DNA of 25,410 nucleotides from Labilibaculum sp. (lineage in GTDB: Bacteria > Bacteroidota > Bacteroidia > Bacteroidales > Marinifilaceae). Made by a program: the position numbers and the translations under genes. How positions within the stretch are numbered: position 1 is the first letter of the stretch; each line of letters begins with the position of its first letter. The notes beneath the pieces were generated by a model that saw only the letters and a program-made list of their open reading frames with translations, ran no database searches and was not told the origin of the DNA. Below are positions 14,156 to 21,977 of this stretch, one piece after another. The stretch lies in contig JADGFH010000011.1 in the NCBI GenBank assembly GCA_016743925.1, forward strand, positions 1 through 25,410. Direction: 5' to 3'.

Positions 14156-15829
14156 ATGGCTTCTCGCGAGATGTGGGAGATAGAAATTCGGCATGAAGGG
14201 CTAAATAAATATCGCCATATACGGGGGTCAGACAGGTATGTTGTCGAACAAAAAGCAGTCGCTCAGCAGCTTGCTTGGGATGAAATGTGGGAAAAGAAAA
14301 AAGTTGCTGAACAGAAAAAAAAAGATAGGGAATCCGCAATTAGAAGTAAAGAAGAGAAAAAAGAACTTGCGATTATAAAGACAAACGAAGCCCAAGAAGC
14401 CATCAGCGAGCTTGAATCTACCCTTTCGCATACCTTGGTTGTAGATGACACTATTCAATGGGATAGTTTATTAGACAAAAGCCCATTTCCTCAAAAAAAA
14501 CCGAAGAAATCGAAATTGGTCTCGATTCCATTAGAACCAGCTATTTCAGATGAAAAATATCAACCAAAGTTGAGTTTTTTTGACAAATTATTTTCAAGCT
14601 CCAGGCAAAAAAAGGAAGCTAAGGCTGAAAAGTTATATCTGTCGGATTGTGAAGCATGGAAGAAAACAAAACACGACGTTGAGTTAAAAAATAAAAAAAA
14701 TGAATCTGACTTTTCCAATGGTATAAAAAAGTGGGAGGAAGCAAAATCTAAATATGAAGAAAAGCAGAGTGTAAATAATAAAAAAATTCTTGAAAAAAAA
14801 GCTCAATACCTGAATCAAGAACCTGGTGCCATCTCTGATTATTGTGAAATGGTATTGAATAACTCCGAATATCCTGATTATTTTCCTCAAGAATGGGATC
14901 TGGACTACCAAGCTGAGTCACAAATTTTGATTGTTGATTATTCCCTTCCTGATATTGATTCCTTACCGTCCATAAAAACAGTAAAATATATTATCTCGAG
15001 GGATGAATTTACCGAGACTCATTTGACAAGTGCAGCATTAAATAAGCTCTATGATCAATTGCTTTATCAGATTACACTAAGAACAATTCATGAACTATAT
15101 GAGGCGGACGCAGTGCATGCATTAAAGTCTATCGTATTCAATGGATGGGTTGATTCAATTGACAAGGCAACCGGTCAAAATGCGAATTCCTGTATTATGT
15201 CTCTTCAAGCATCTAAAGATGAGTTTTTAGAAATTAATCTTGAAAAAGTTGACCCAAAGGCATGTTTTAAAAAACTCAAAGGGGTTGGAAGCAGCAAGTT
15301 ACATGGTTTGTCCCCTGTCGCACCTATTATTAGTATTAACAAGGAAGATCGCCGTTTTACTTCAGCGTATGAAGTCATTGATGGAATGGATGACTCTGAT
15401 AATCTTGCTGCTATGGATTGGCAAGATTTTGAGAACTTGATCCGAGAAGTTTTCGAAAAAGAATTCATGAGTTCTGGAGGTGAAGTGAAAATAACTCAAG
15501 CAAGTCGGGATGGAGGTGTTGATGCTGTAGCTTTCGACCCAGACCCTATAAGGGGAGGAAAAATTGTAATACAAGCAAAGAGATACACAAACGTAGTTGG
15601 TGTTTCAGCGGTAAGAGATTTATTTGGCACAACAGTAAACGAAGGTGCGACAAAAGGAATTCTGGTTACAACGGCCGATTATGGGCCAGATGCTTATGAA
15701 TTCGCCAAAGGGAAACCATTGACTTTGTTAAATGGTGGTAATTTGCTTCATCTACTCGAAAAGCATGGTCATAAAGCCAAGATTGATATAAAGGAAGCCA
15801 AAAAAATATTACAAGATCAAAAAGAATAG
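14156..15829 (+). CDS. Mrr-type restriction endonuclease with long coiled-coil N-terminus
   Basis: A 557-residue protein. The C-terminal domain is a PD-(D/E)xK nuclease of the Mrr family: DWQDFENLIREVF, then SRDGGVDAVAF (D452, D456) and IVIQAKRY (Q473, K475), followed by AVRDLFGTTVNEGATKGILVTTADYG. Mrr enzymes cut methylated DNA or respond to DNA stress. The N-terminal 240 residues are rich in Lys and Glu with heptad character (two coiled-coil stretches around 40-85 and 160-220), unlike the winged-helix N-terminus of classical Mrr, so targeting probably differs. The start has a good AAAAGGAG. The gene opens 30 bp after the attC R' box. The R'' that closes it (TTCCAAC) does not match its opening GTTCACG, so this cassette may be a fusion or may have lost its own attC. 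Poly-A and poly-T runs are frequent. Confidence 0.9.
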   Translation: MASREMWEIEIRHEGLNKYRHIRGSDRYVVEQKAVAQQLAWDEMWEKKKVAEQKKKDRESAIRSKEEKKELAIIKTNEAQEAISELESTLSHTLVVDDTIQWDSLLDKSPFPQKKPKKSKLVSIPLEPAISDEKYQPKLSFFDKLFSSSRQKKEAKAEKLYLSDCEAWKKTKHDVELKNKKNESDFSNGIKKWEEAKSKYEEKQSVNNKKILEKKAQYLNQEPGAISDYCEMVLNNSEYPDYFPQEWDLDYQAESQILIVDYSLPDIDSLPSIKTVKYIISRDEFTETHLTSAALNKLYDQLLYQITLRTIHELYEADAVHALKSIVFNGWVDSIDKATGQNANSCIMSLQASKDEFLEINLEKVDPKACFKKLKGVGSSKLHGLSPVAPIISINKEDRRFTSAYEVIDGMDDSDNLAAMDWQDFENLIREVFEKEFMSSGGEVKITQASRDGGVDAVAFDPDPIRGGKIVIQAKRYTNVVGVSAVRDLFGTTVNEGATKGILVTTADYGPDAYEFAKGKPLTLLNGGNLLHLLEKHGHKAKIDIKEAKKILQDQKE

Positions 15830-15868
15830 CAATCGAAAATTTTGAAATTTCGAGTCCAGTATACACAA

Positions 15869-15918
15869 TTCCAACAACAAAAATGCACCGGGCGAGCCGG
15901 TGATTTTGGTGGTTAACC
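15869..15918 (+). other. attC site, short type A, after the Mrr gene
   Basis: R'' TTCCAAC (15869-15875) and R' GTTAACC (15912-15918). Stem AAAATGCACCGG / CCGGTGATTTT with a five-base loop. The next cassette begins TTAACCAGGATGCCGGG, almost the same opening as the non-coding cassettes at 1753 and 9603, then diverges. Confidence 0.8.
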
Positions 15919-15956
15919 AGGATGCCGGGGTAATTTTATTTCCAAGGAGGTGAATC

Positions 15957-16844
15957 ATGGCAGAGCCTATCCACATACAATATAGAAAGATTCCAAAGCT
16001 CTTTTTTTTACAGGCGCCTTTTCATGCATTTTGGGGGCGCTCCAAGGTTTTTCAAGGCAAGCAATCCATTCCTCCCATAACTGTGAAATTGGATGGATTT
16101 GAGGTTAATAGAGCCCATTTGTCTCAATTCAATAAGATCTGTCACATAGGAAAAAGTAATGAAATTTCAATTGTTTACCCCATTACCATAGTGTTCCAGT
16201 TTTTTCAGAGAATACTCAGCCTGAAGCAAGCCCCTTTATCCATGTTCAGTGTATTGGGCAAGGGGTTGAAAATCATTCAGTACAGGCGTATTCGTCTTGA
16301 TGATGTCCTTGACATTTTTTGTGAGATTTCCTGTGTCAGGGTTGTTTCAAAGGGATTGGAAACATATCTTTCTGCTGTCATTCGCGTCGCAGGGGAAAGG
16401 GTTTGGACGGCAACTGAAACCTTTTTTTATCAAGGGGATTTTGGAAAAGCTGATTTGAATGCTGACATTACGGTTTATGAACCCATCCCTGAGGCCAGGA
16501 AGATTGCCAGATGGTTTCTGCCCGGCAGAAATGGGTTTTGTTTTGCCCGGATCTCTGGTGATGGAAATGGTATTCACTATTCTAAATTATATGCCCGGTT
16601 ATTCGGGTTTGAACGTGATTTTGCCCAGCCCTTTCTCATTTTGGGAAAGACCGTGAACCAATTAATGAAGCCTGAGAACACCAATTTTGTTTCCCTTGAT
16701 GTTGAGTTTAAGGGACCGGTTTATTATAAGAGAAATGTAACCATCAAGAGCGTGAAGACAAACAGCAGAAACCGATTCGATATATACAGCCAGGGAAATG
16801 ATCTCCCCTGCATAAAGGGGATATTAATGAATTCAGGTTTTTAA
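15957..16844 (+). CDS. MaoC-like hotdog hydratase
   Basis: A 295-residue protein. The C-terminal half carries the MaoC/(R)-specific enoyl-CoA hydratase signature ISGDGNGIHYS, with Asp202 and His207 at the usual five-residue spacing. QPFLILGKTVNQL follows as in double-hotdog hydratases. The N-terminal half (residues 1-170) would form the second, non-catalytic hotdog. The family hydrates or dehydrates acyl-CoA or acyl-ACP; the usual proline of the motif is replaced by Gly205, so activity should be tested. A very strong AAGGAGGTGA sets the start at 15957. The gene is followed after 9 bp by a hotdog thioesterase, so the two are an operon inside one cassette, suggesting acyl-thioester metabolism. 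Confidence 0.8.
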   Translation: MAEPIHIQYRKIPKLFFLQAPFHAFWGRSKVFQGKQSIPPITVKLDGFEVNRAHLSQFNKICHIGKSNEISIVYPITIVFQFFQRILSLKQAPLSMFSVLGKGLKIIQYRRIRLDDVLDIFCEISCVRVVSKGLETYLSAVIRVAGERVWTATETFFYQGDFGKADLNADITVYEPIPEARKIARWFLPGRNGFCFARISGDGNGIHYSKLYARLFGFERDFAQPFLILGKTVNQLMKPENTNFVSLDVEFKGPVYYKRNVTIKSVKTNSRNRFDIYSQGNDLPCIKGILMNSGF

Positions 16845-16853
16845 GAGGGATTT

Positions 16854-17261
16854 ATGATTGAAACATACAGAGGCGTGGTTTATCCAAATCAAATGGATCA
16901 TATGGATCATATGAATGTGCAGTGGTATACGTCTAAATTTGACCAGGCAACTTGGCATTTGTTTTCAGCTGTCGGAATTACCAACAGATACATTCACGAG
17001 AATAAAAGAGGCATGGCTGCTTTAGAGCAGATCACAAAGTATAAATCAGAGGTGGTCTCCGGAGATTTACTTGTAATTCAATCCAAGATTTTAGAGGTAA
17101 AAGAGAAAACCCTTCGTTTTCTTCATATAATGGTCAATTCGGAAACAAAAACAGAAGTTGCAACATCAGAATTATTGGGCGTTCATCTTGATCGAAGGAA
17201 GCGGAAAAGCTGTATTTTTCCTGATGATATAAGGGCTAAATGTGAAAAATTGGTTATTTGA
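16854..17261 (+). CDS. Acyl-CoA thioesterase of the 4HBT hotdog family
   Basis: A 135-residue single-hotdog protein. The 4HBT-type motif appears as VYPNQMDHMDHMNVQWY (Asp18, His19, Asn21 region), followed by FDQATWHLFSAVG on the central helix and the strands QITKYKSEVVSGD and ELLGVHLD. YbgC/FadM-like enzymes of this length hydrolyse acyl-CoA thioesters in the cytoplasm. A small tandem duplication (GATCATATG twice) encodes MDHMDHM at the active site. The start at 16854 lies nine bases after the hydratase stop with AGAGGG before it, so the two are cotranscribed. Likely partner of the MaoC-like protein; substrate unknown. Confidence 0.85.
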   Translation: MIETYRGVVYPNQMDHMDHMNVQWYTSKFDQATWHLFSAVGITNRYIHENKRGMAALEQITKYKSEVVSGDLLVIQSKILEVKEKTLRFLHIMVNSETKTEVATSELLGVHLDRRKRKSCIFPDDIRAKCEKLVI

Positions 17262-17267
17262 ATGTAA

Positions 17268-17350
17268 AAGGGGTCTGACCAAGCATATTTACATAAATTC
17301 AACATGTTAGCTATCTTGGGTAAGCCTCCGGCTTTGCCGGAGGTATGGTG
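17268..17350 (+). repeat. REP/RAYT-like repeat with a strong GC hairpin
   Basis: It begins GGGGTCTGACCAAGC and holds the hairpin CCTCCGGC-TTT-GCCGGAGG (17325-17343). A partial second copy of the first 15 bases, with small changes, occurs at 21985-22000. GGGGTCNGACC motifs are familiar as sites of REP-associated tyrosine transposases. The hairpin has no T-run, so it is not a typical terminator. No gene lies in 17262-17572. Confidence 0.55.
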
Positions 17351-17384
17351 ACTCAAAAACAGCATTATAAGAATTGAATATGGA

Positions 17385-17438
17385 TTTTAACAACAACGAA
17401 AATGAACCGGGTGATACTGGTTATTTTTTATGACGGAC
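17385..17438 (+). other. attC site, type A, with degenerate R' box
   Basis: R'' TTTTAAC (17385-17391). Stem AAAATGAACCGG / CTGGTTATTTT has one mismatch, followed by a T-rich run (TTATTTTTTA) that fits a terminator. The R' box should lie near 17432 but reads TGACGGAC, so recombination here may be impaired. Confidence 0.55.
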
Positions 17439-17499
17439 ATAGCGAAGCAAAGCTTCATCCGTAGTCAAAGGTGAATTTAAAACCCTACTACCCCTGGCC

Positions 17500-17542
17500 A
17501 TTGAACAAGCCCGCTACACTCGAACGAGTCGGTGAGCTCAAT
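17500..17542 (+). other. attC-like site, type B, before the radical SAM gene
   Basis: R'' ATTGAAC (17500-17506) and R' GCTCAAT (17536-17542), complementary at six of seven. The tip CTCGAACGAG is a short hairpin. The stretch 17439-17499 is a diverged, shortened relative of the non-coding cassette (GAAGCAAAGCTTC, GGTGAA and CCCTGGCCATTGAAC blocks). The radical SAM gene follows 30 bp downstream. Confidence 0.6.
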
Positions 17543-17572
17543 ATTAAAACAAAAAAATAATGAAGAATTTAA

Positions 17573-18850
17573 ATGGATTATTTACAGCAGCAGCATTTAA
17601 TGATTAGTGTTGAAAAAAGCGGCCCTGATAGATTAGTCAAACAGACGTTTCCTTTACGGTTTGGGAAATATTCTGAAATCAGGACCCCGGATTATGAGTT
17701 CTGTTTTAATCTGAACGGAGAGATCAAATCAATTCGAGGACTTAAACCTGATTGGCCCCATCCGGCTGAGCAATTTAAGCGGACGGCCGGAAACGACTGG
17801 GTTTATTATACTGTTGGTGATAAAAGCGGAGCTGATGGAATTATTTCTTGGATGGGGGAGTATTATTTGCCCTGCCTGCCGTATAGCAGCAATCCGGTTT
17901 GGGAAATCAATTATTTTTCCAACCCTGTGGTTATGAATGCCATGGGCCAATGGTCTCAGTTGTTCGGCACTTTGTATATGGCAAATGAAAAAGGTCTGTA
18001 TCCGCATGCAAGAGATCTGATCGAACGGATACTGGTTAATGATGATCAGGCTCTTTATAAAAAATCCAAACAGTTGAATGAAATCATTGGCCGAAGGGTC
18101 TCTGTTCTTCCACCGGATACACGGCATGTCGATTATGATGTGATTCCTCTGACCATAGCCGACGGATGCCTTTATCATTGCAAATTTTGCTGCGTCAAAT
18201 CAGATCAAGTATTTCAAAGAAGGTCACAGGATAGTATCCGGGGGCAGGTCGCTTCCCTGAAAAATTATTTCAGTTCAGATATTATAAATTACCATGGACT
18301 TTTTCTTGGGAATCATGATGCATTGGCTGCAGGTCCTGAATTAATCTGTTTTGCGGCGCAAGAAGCCTATGATGTATTTGGGTTCAGATCGCGGAAGGAT
18401 CAAAAACCGTTTCTATTTCTCTTTGGCAGTGTGGATTCTCTGTTAAAATCAAAACAAAGTTTTTTTGAGCAATTGAACCGGCTGCCTTTTTATACATATA
18501 TTAATATCGGGTTTGAATCTGTTGATAAAACGACCTTGGCTGCTATCGGAAAACCGGTTACTGTTGAAAATGTGAAAAAAGCATTTGCGAAAATGCTTCA
18601 AATAAATGCTGTATATGATCGGATTGAAGTCTCAGGCAATTTTGTTGCTGGAGACAGTTTGTCACTTGATCATGACGATTCCCTTGCTGATCTTTTAAAA
18701 AACGCTGATGTGGCAGGACAACAGAAAGGGGCGATATATTTATCCCCGCTTAAAAACAGCCCGAAAAAAAGAGAGCTTTTAACACGGTTTTATAAAATAA
18801 AGGAGGAAAGCAGGCTGCCGGTCTTTATCTATCTTATACAGAGACTATAG
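17573..18850 (+). CDS. Radical SAM protein of unknown substrate
   Basis: A 425-residue protein. The radical SAM cluster motif CLYHCKFC is at C199, C203 and C206 (CxxxCxxC), after the strand VIPLTIADG. Downstream FLGNHDALAAG, FLFGSVDSLL, YINIGFESVDKTTLAAIGKP and EVSGNFVAGD fit the strands of the TIM-like barrel, including the GFES segment of HemN/Elp3-like enzymes. Residues 1-190 are an extra N-terminal domain I do not recognise. These enzymes use a 4Fe-4S cluster to make a 5'-deoxyadenosyl radical, which fits an anaerobe. The start is ATG 17573; only a weak GAAG precedes it. It sits alone between attC-like sites. C-terminal SPLKNSPKKRELLTRFY suggests a lipid- or peptide-processing subgroup, but this is a guess. 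Confidence 0.85.
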   Translation: MDYLQQQHLMISVEKSGPDRLVKQTFPLRFGKYSEIRTPDYEFCFNLNGEIKSIRGLKPDWPHPAEQFKRTAGNDWVYYTVGDKSGADGIISWMGEYYLPCLPYSSNPVWEINYFSNPVVMNAMGQWSQLFGTLYMANEKGLYPHARDLIERILVNDDQALYKKSKQLNEIIGRRVSVLPPDTRHVDYDVIPLTIADGCLYHCKFCCVKSDQVFQRRSQDSIRGQVASLKNYFSSDIINYHGLFLGNHDALAAGPELICFAAQEAYDVFGFRSRKDQKPFLFLFGSVDSLLKSKQSFFEQLNRLPFYTYINIGFESVDKTTLAAIGKPVTVENVKKAFAKMLQINAVYDRIEVSGNFVAGDSLSLDHDDSLADLLKNADVAGQQKGAIYLSPLKNSPKKRELLTRFYKIKEESRLPVFIYLIQRL

Positions 18851-18931
18851 ATTAGAAAAACTGAATTCTGACATCCTAAATGCATGTTTTGATATTTTTT
18901 TGACCAGATTTTGATTTATGCATTATAATTG

Positions 18932-18981
18932 ATTCAACAATCAACATACACCGGGTTTCACCAGTGATGTTGGTGTTATAA
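18932..18981 (+). other. attC site, short type A, after the radical SAM gene
   Basis: R'' ATTCAAC (18932-18938, perfect consensus) and R' GTTATAA (18975-18981). CAACAT pairs with ATGTTG and CAC with GTG, where sister sites have CAAAAT/ATTTTG or CAGCAT/ATGCTG. First of three attC-like sites in a 500-bp stretch without a gene. Confidence 0.7.
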
Positions 18982-19046
18982 CGGGCAAAGCGAAGCAAAT
19001 CTTCAGCAGCAGTTAAGGTGAATGATCCACCCCACTTCCCCGGGCC

Positions 19047-19088
19047 GTTGAACAAACCACTGCACGTGGACAAACCAGTGAGTTCAAT
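19047..19088 (+). other. attC-like site, type B, second of three in tandem
   Basis: R'' GTTGAAC (19047-19053) and R' GTTCAAT (19082-19088), with CACTG / CAGTG arms as at 1912 and 9762. The 66 bases before it match the right half of the non-coding cassette with many changes. TTGAAACGG (19090-19098) and CCGTTTCAA (19112-19120) form a further perfect inverted pair linking it to the next site. Confidence 0.6.
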
Positions 19089-19114
19089 ATTGAAACGGTC
19101 GCGTACCGCTCCCG

Positions 19115-19250
19115 TTTCAACATCGCCGCGGATATGCCTGCCGGTCGTCCGCGCTACGCGCCGTCCAACCAGCGGATCGAACGAACTGCTCAGCATATAC
19201 AAGGCAGGCTTGATACACTGATCTGCCGTTCATCCGCGGCGATGTTATGT
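19115..19250 (+). other. attC site, long classical, before the amidohydrolase
   Basis: R'' TTTCAAC (19115-19121) and R' GTTATGT (19244-19250, the same box as in Vibrio VCR sites). The arms AACATCGCCGCGGAT (19119-19133) and ATCCGCGGCGATGTT (19232-19246) are a perfect 15-bp inverted repeat. The middle is GC-rich (GCCTGCCGG against CTGCCGTTC). It encloses no gene, and the amidohydrolase starts 107 bp later. Confidence 0.8.
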
Positions 19251-19356
19251 GGTAAAGAAGTAATGATGAAACTGAAGTAGATAATGCTGTAATTGAAAAA
19301 ATCGAAATTTGGTACTGCATAATGAAAATTACCTTAAGGAATGACAGGAGAAAAAA

Positions 19357-20883
19357 ATGAAAAAACATGGGCTTGCAAAATTTGGTCAATTATTAGGTAA
19401 TTTAGGTGCAGTTAAATTTTCTGACTACAAATACAACCGTCAGAATATTGCTCAATGGGATTTATCCCCGAAAAGCAAATGGATTGTAAAGAATATCAAT
19501 ATTGTTGATGTTGAAAAAGGTAAAATCCATGAAGAAAATGCTATACTCATTAATGGTGTCAGATTTGGAAAACGTCTTCAGCAGCAAGAGGTTGAAACAT
19601 TATCAGGAAAACCGGAAATTAAAAAAGTAATTGATGGAAAAGGACATTATTTAGTACCTGGTATGTCTGATATACACTGTCATTTAAGTCTTATTAGTGA
19701 ATATGGTATAAAACCGTCAGGGCTTCATTATTTTGATGCACAGCGAATGAAGAATTGTGAATATGCACTTTCGAAGGGTTGTACAACAATTAGAGATAGT
19801 AATGGGGCATATGATATGGTACATGGCCTTAAAGAAGAAATTGATAACAACAGACTTCTTGGTCCAAGAATTTTACCAAGCTATACCGCTTTAACACCTC
19901 CAGGAGGGATGTGGGATATCAATGGTGCTGCTAACAAAATGGCGGAAATGATTTTTGGCGGTAAAATACTTGACTACCCTAAAAATATGGAAGATATCAA
20001 ACGCCATATTGATGAAGTTGTAGCTTGGGGGGCTCACTCCATTAAAATATTTCTGGAAGATAAACCTATTTATGGCGGTAAGGAAGATTTTGTTTATAAC
20101 ATGTTTACTGATGAGCAGGTGAAATACATCCGTGATTTAGCTGATGAACATGAAAAACTTGTAGAAAGCCATGCATTGTTCATTAAGGGTGCCAGAAAAG
20201 CAATTCGTGGAAAAGTGAATTCAATTGCTCACTTGACGCTGGATGAATCGTATTCTATTAAGGATGCGGAAATGATGGCTCAAAACAATGTTGCCATTGT
20301 CCCTACTCTGTCACTTGGCAGTTTCCTTGCTATGGATTGCGGTACAAAGGGGTTTCCTGAACATGAAGAATATAAATTTTTCAGAGAAATGCTACAAAAA
20401 TATGTTAAACCTAATATGGAAAGAACCACCCTACCACAATTAAGTACATCTTATTTTAGTTTTTACGATTATATTCAAGACAAAATTGAAGGACGTAAGA
20501 TGCCGGGTTTTGGGCACGTTTATCCTGAACGTTGTCACGGTTTTGGAGTTTATGCCCCGAAAAGTTTTGAAAATTTCAAGAAAACTGGAACAAAGGTAGG
20601 TGTTGGAACTGATGGAGGTACTGGGATTTGTTTTGCAGGAGCGTTAGAAATAGAATTTGAATCGTACCTACGTTATGGATATTCCACAAAAGAAATAGTT
20701 CGTATGGCAACACTCGGAAATATGGAAATAATGAAAATGGATGACCAACTTGGTAGTATCTCGGAAAATAAATGGGCTGATATGTTATTTATAAAAGATA
20801 ACCCTTTTGAAAATGTCATGTCGATGACATCTCCAGTAAAAGTTTTTAAAGAAGGACGGTGTTATATAGATAACGAAGTCTAA
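19357..20883 (+). CDS. Binuclear metal amidohydrolase (imidazolonepropionase/prolidase-like)
   Basis: A 508-residue amidohydrolase-superfamily enzyme. All metal ligands are seen: DIHCHL (H107, H109), Lys230 in HSIKIFLED as the likely carboxylated bridging lysine, His272 (VESHAL), His292 (SIAHLT) and Asp419 (GVGTDGG). The N-terminal beta-sandwich segment (WIVKNINIVDVEKGK) and the C-terminal NKWADMLFIKDNPFENV are normal for the family. Related enzymes hydrolyse cyclic amides or C-terminal proline/lysine dipeptides, or act on lactones; the substrate here is open. The first 40 residues are an unusual extension without a signal peptide. CAGGAG precedes the start. No attC separates it from the merB-like gene 170 bp downstream, so both may share a cassette. 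Confidence 0.88.
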   Translation: MKKHGLAKFGQLLGNLGAVKFSDYKYNRQNIAQWDLSPKSKWIVKNINIVDVEKGKIHEENAILINGVRFGKRLQQQEVETLSGKPEIKKVIDGKGHYLVPGMSDIHCHLSLISEYGIKPSGLHYFDAQRMKNCEYALSKGCTTIRDSNGAYDMVHGLKEEIDNNRLLGPRILPSYTALTPPGGMWDINGAANKMAEMIFGGKILDYPKNMEDIKRHIDEVVAWGAHSIKIFLEDKPIYGGKEDFVYNMFTDEQVKYIRDLADEHEKLVESHALFIKGARKAIRGKVNSIAHLTLDESYSIKDAEMMAQNNVAIVPTLSLGSFLAMDCGTKGFPEHEEYKFFREMLQKYVKPNMERTTLPQLSTSYFSFYDYIQDKIEGRKMPGFGHVYPERCHGFGVYAPKSFENFKKTGTKVGVGTDGGTGICFAGALEIEFESYLRYGYSTKEIVRMATLGNMEIMKMDDQLGSISENKWADMLFIKDNPFENVMSMTSPVKVFKEGRCYIDNEV

Positions 20884-20891
20884 TGCTATGT

Positions 20892-20920
20892 TTAGTTTAT
20901 AAAAATGTTTAATAAACTAA
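20892..20920 (+). terminator. AT-rich inverted repeat after the amidohydrolase
   Basis: TTAGTTTAT and ATAAACTAA form a perfect nine-base stem with an 11-base loop, starting nine bases after the stop. It lacks GC pairs, so termination would be weak. Confidence 0.3.
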
Positions 20921-21049
20921 TAATATCATAGGGTAAATTTATGAAAAACGACCTGAAACATAAATTGTACATGGGGGTTTCTCGGTTTTATGATGCGAAT
21001 ACCGCCACTGCTTTCAGAAAAAGGGGCAAAAAAAGGCGAAAAGGGTGCC

Positions 21050-21481
21050 ATGGCAAATGCAGATTGTTTATCGAAAGAAGAGCGTAGAGTCCATCATTTT
21101 ATCGTTATGAAAATGGCGGTTGCCAAAGAGCCTATCACGCCAAAGTTGATCGCAAACGAATTAGACATTCCTTATGAAACAGTGCATGGAATTATTAACA
21201 AACTTGAAAACTTAAAAACATTTATCTATAGAAGTGATGGAAAAGGAATAAATTGGGCTTATCCTTTTTCTCTTGAGGACACGGGTTTCAGAATGACAGC
21301 CTCTTCCGGCGAGCAATTTTTTGCCGCCTGAGGTGCTGATGCACTCGCGACTCCCTTCGTGTATGGGAGATTACAAAAAAAAGAATTGTCTTTTACTATT
21401 CAGGCAAAATGCGCCAATAGCGGAAGACAGATGCCACTGGTGCCGACCCAAAAAGCCGGGCGGCAAACAAGCCAGTTTTAA
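21050..21481 (+). CDS. merB: MerB-like organomercurial lyase with in-frame TGA at the catalytic Cys (candidate selenoprotein)
   Basis: MerB cleaves the carbon-mercury bond of organomercurials. Residues 1-60 are the MerB helix-turn-helix-like domain (EERRVHHFIV, ANELDIPYETVHG). Then follow WAYPFSLEDTGF and SGEQFFAA, the codon TGA (21329-21331, position 94), and in the same frame GADALATPFVYGRL and IQAKCANSGRQM, which is unmistakable MerB sequence. MerB has its catalytic Cys96 and Asp99 three residues apart; here position 94 (TGA) and Asp97 have the same spacing, and Cys121 matches MerB Cys117. Selenocysteine insertion is therefore plausible. Against it, the frame ends at 21481, about 60-70 residues short of MerB and without the Cys159 region, so a decaying gene is possible. 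ATG 21050 gives the family start; ATG 20990 is in frame too. Without readthrough the product ends at residue 93. Confidence 0.65.
21351..21369 (+). promoter_or_regulatory. Possible SECIS-like stem-loop after the merB TGA
   Basis: CTCCC (21351-21355) pairs with GGGAG (21365-21369) around TTCGTGTAT, starting 19 bases after the TGA. With one more U-A pair a bulged U results. The distance fits bacterial SECIS elements, but the stem is short and the loop is not a clear match, so this is only suggestive. Confidence 0.3.
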
Positions 21482-21491
21482 AGGAGAAGAT

Positions 21492-21977
21492 ATGAAAGAT
21501 GTAGTTGTAATCTTGCTGGCGCTTTTTTGTTTTCTGGGTTCGACAATGGCAGCCGAGAAAAAGGATTTTGCCAACGGGCTGAAGGTGGTGAAGGCGATGG
21601 CTCACACCGACCGAAAAGGCAAGGCAAAAAACGATCTTGTACTGGTTCTGTACGTGAAGAATATAAGTGGTTCCACCACGACCGTTTTGACGAACAACCT
21701 TCAAGCTTCTTTGTTGAACTACACTGATAAGCCCAAGGAAATCTATATTGACTTATCCACGACTAAGAGAATTGACGACCAGGATGTTGTTCCCAGTCTT
21801 CCTGACTTGTCTCCAGTTATTTTGAATCCAGGCGAGATCGCAGAAATAAAGCATCGCTATACAGACAGAAAGAATCTGGAAGAAGTTGTCCTTGTATATG
21901 ACATGCTCAACAAATGGACAGAGCGATTCACGGTGTGGAGAGAAAGAATCAGAAGCGAGCCCGTGAGGGTTCAGTAG
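21492..21977 (+). CDS. Small exported protein of unknown function
   Basis: A 161-residue protein with a signal peptide (MKDVVVILLALFCFLGSTMAAEK, likely cut after TMA). The mature domain is beta-rich (LVLVLYVKNISGSTTTVLTN, SPVILNPGEIAEIKHRY) and resembles an immunoglobulin-like or DUF-type periplasmic fold; I cannot name it. The start at 21492 is fixed by AAGGAGA (21481-21487) and the signal peptide. A longer reading frame from 21321 only runs through the merB tail. It begins 10 bases after the merB readthrough stop and could be cotranscribed with it, but shares no mercury-binding motif (no cysteine in the mature part). Confidence 0.75.
   Translation: MKDVVVILLALFCFLGSTMAAEKKDFANGLKVVKAMAHTDRKGKAKNDLVLVLYVKNISGSTTTVLTNNLQASLLNYTDKPKEIYIDLSTTKRIDDQDVVPSLPDLSPVILNPGEIAEIKHRYTDRKNLEEVVLVYDMLNKWTERFTVWRERIRSEPVRVQ

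Noticed and set aside
19018..19221. 67-codon ORF between the attC-like sites
   Set aside because: It lies on the palindromic arms of the 19115 site and has a mirror ORF on the other strand, as expected from inverted repeats.
20941..21090. Alternate-frame ORF starting MKNDLKHKLYMGV upstream of merB
   Set aside because: About 48 codons, overlapping the merB start in another frame; no recognisable motif, though a small leader peptide cannot be excluded.
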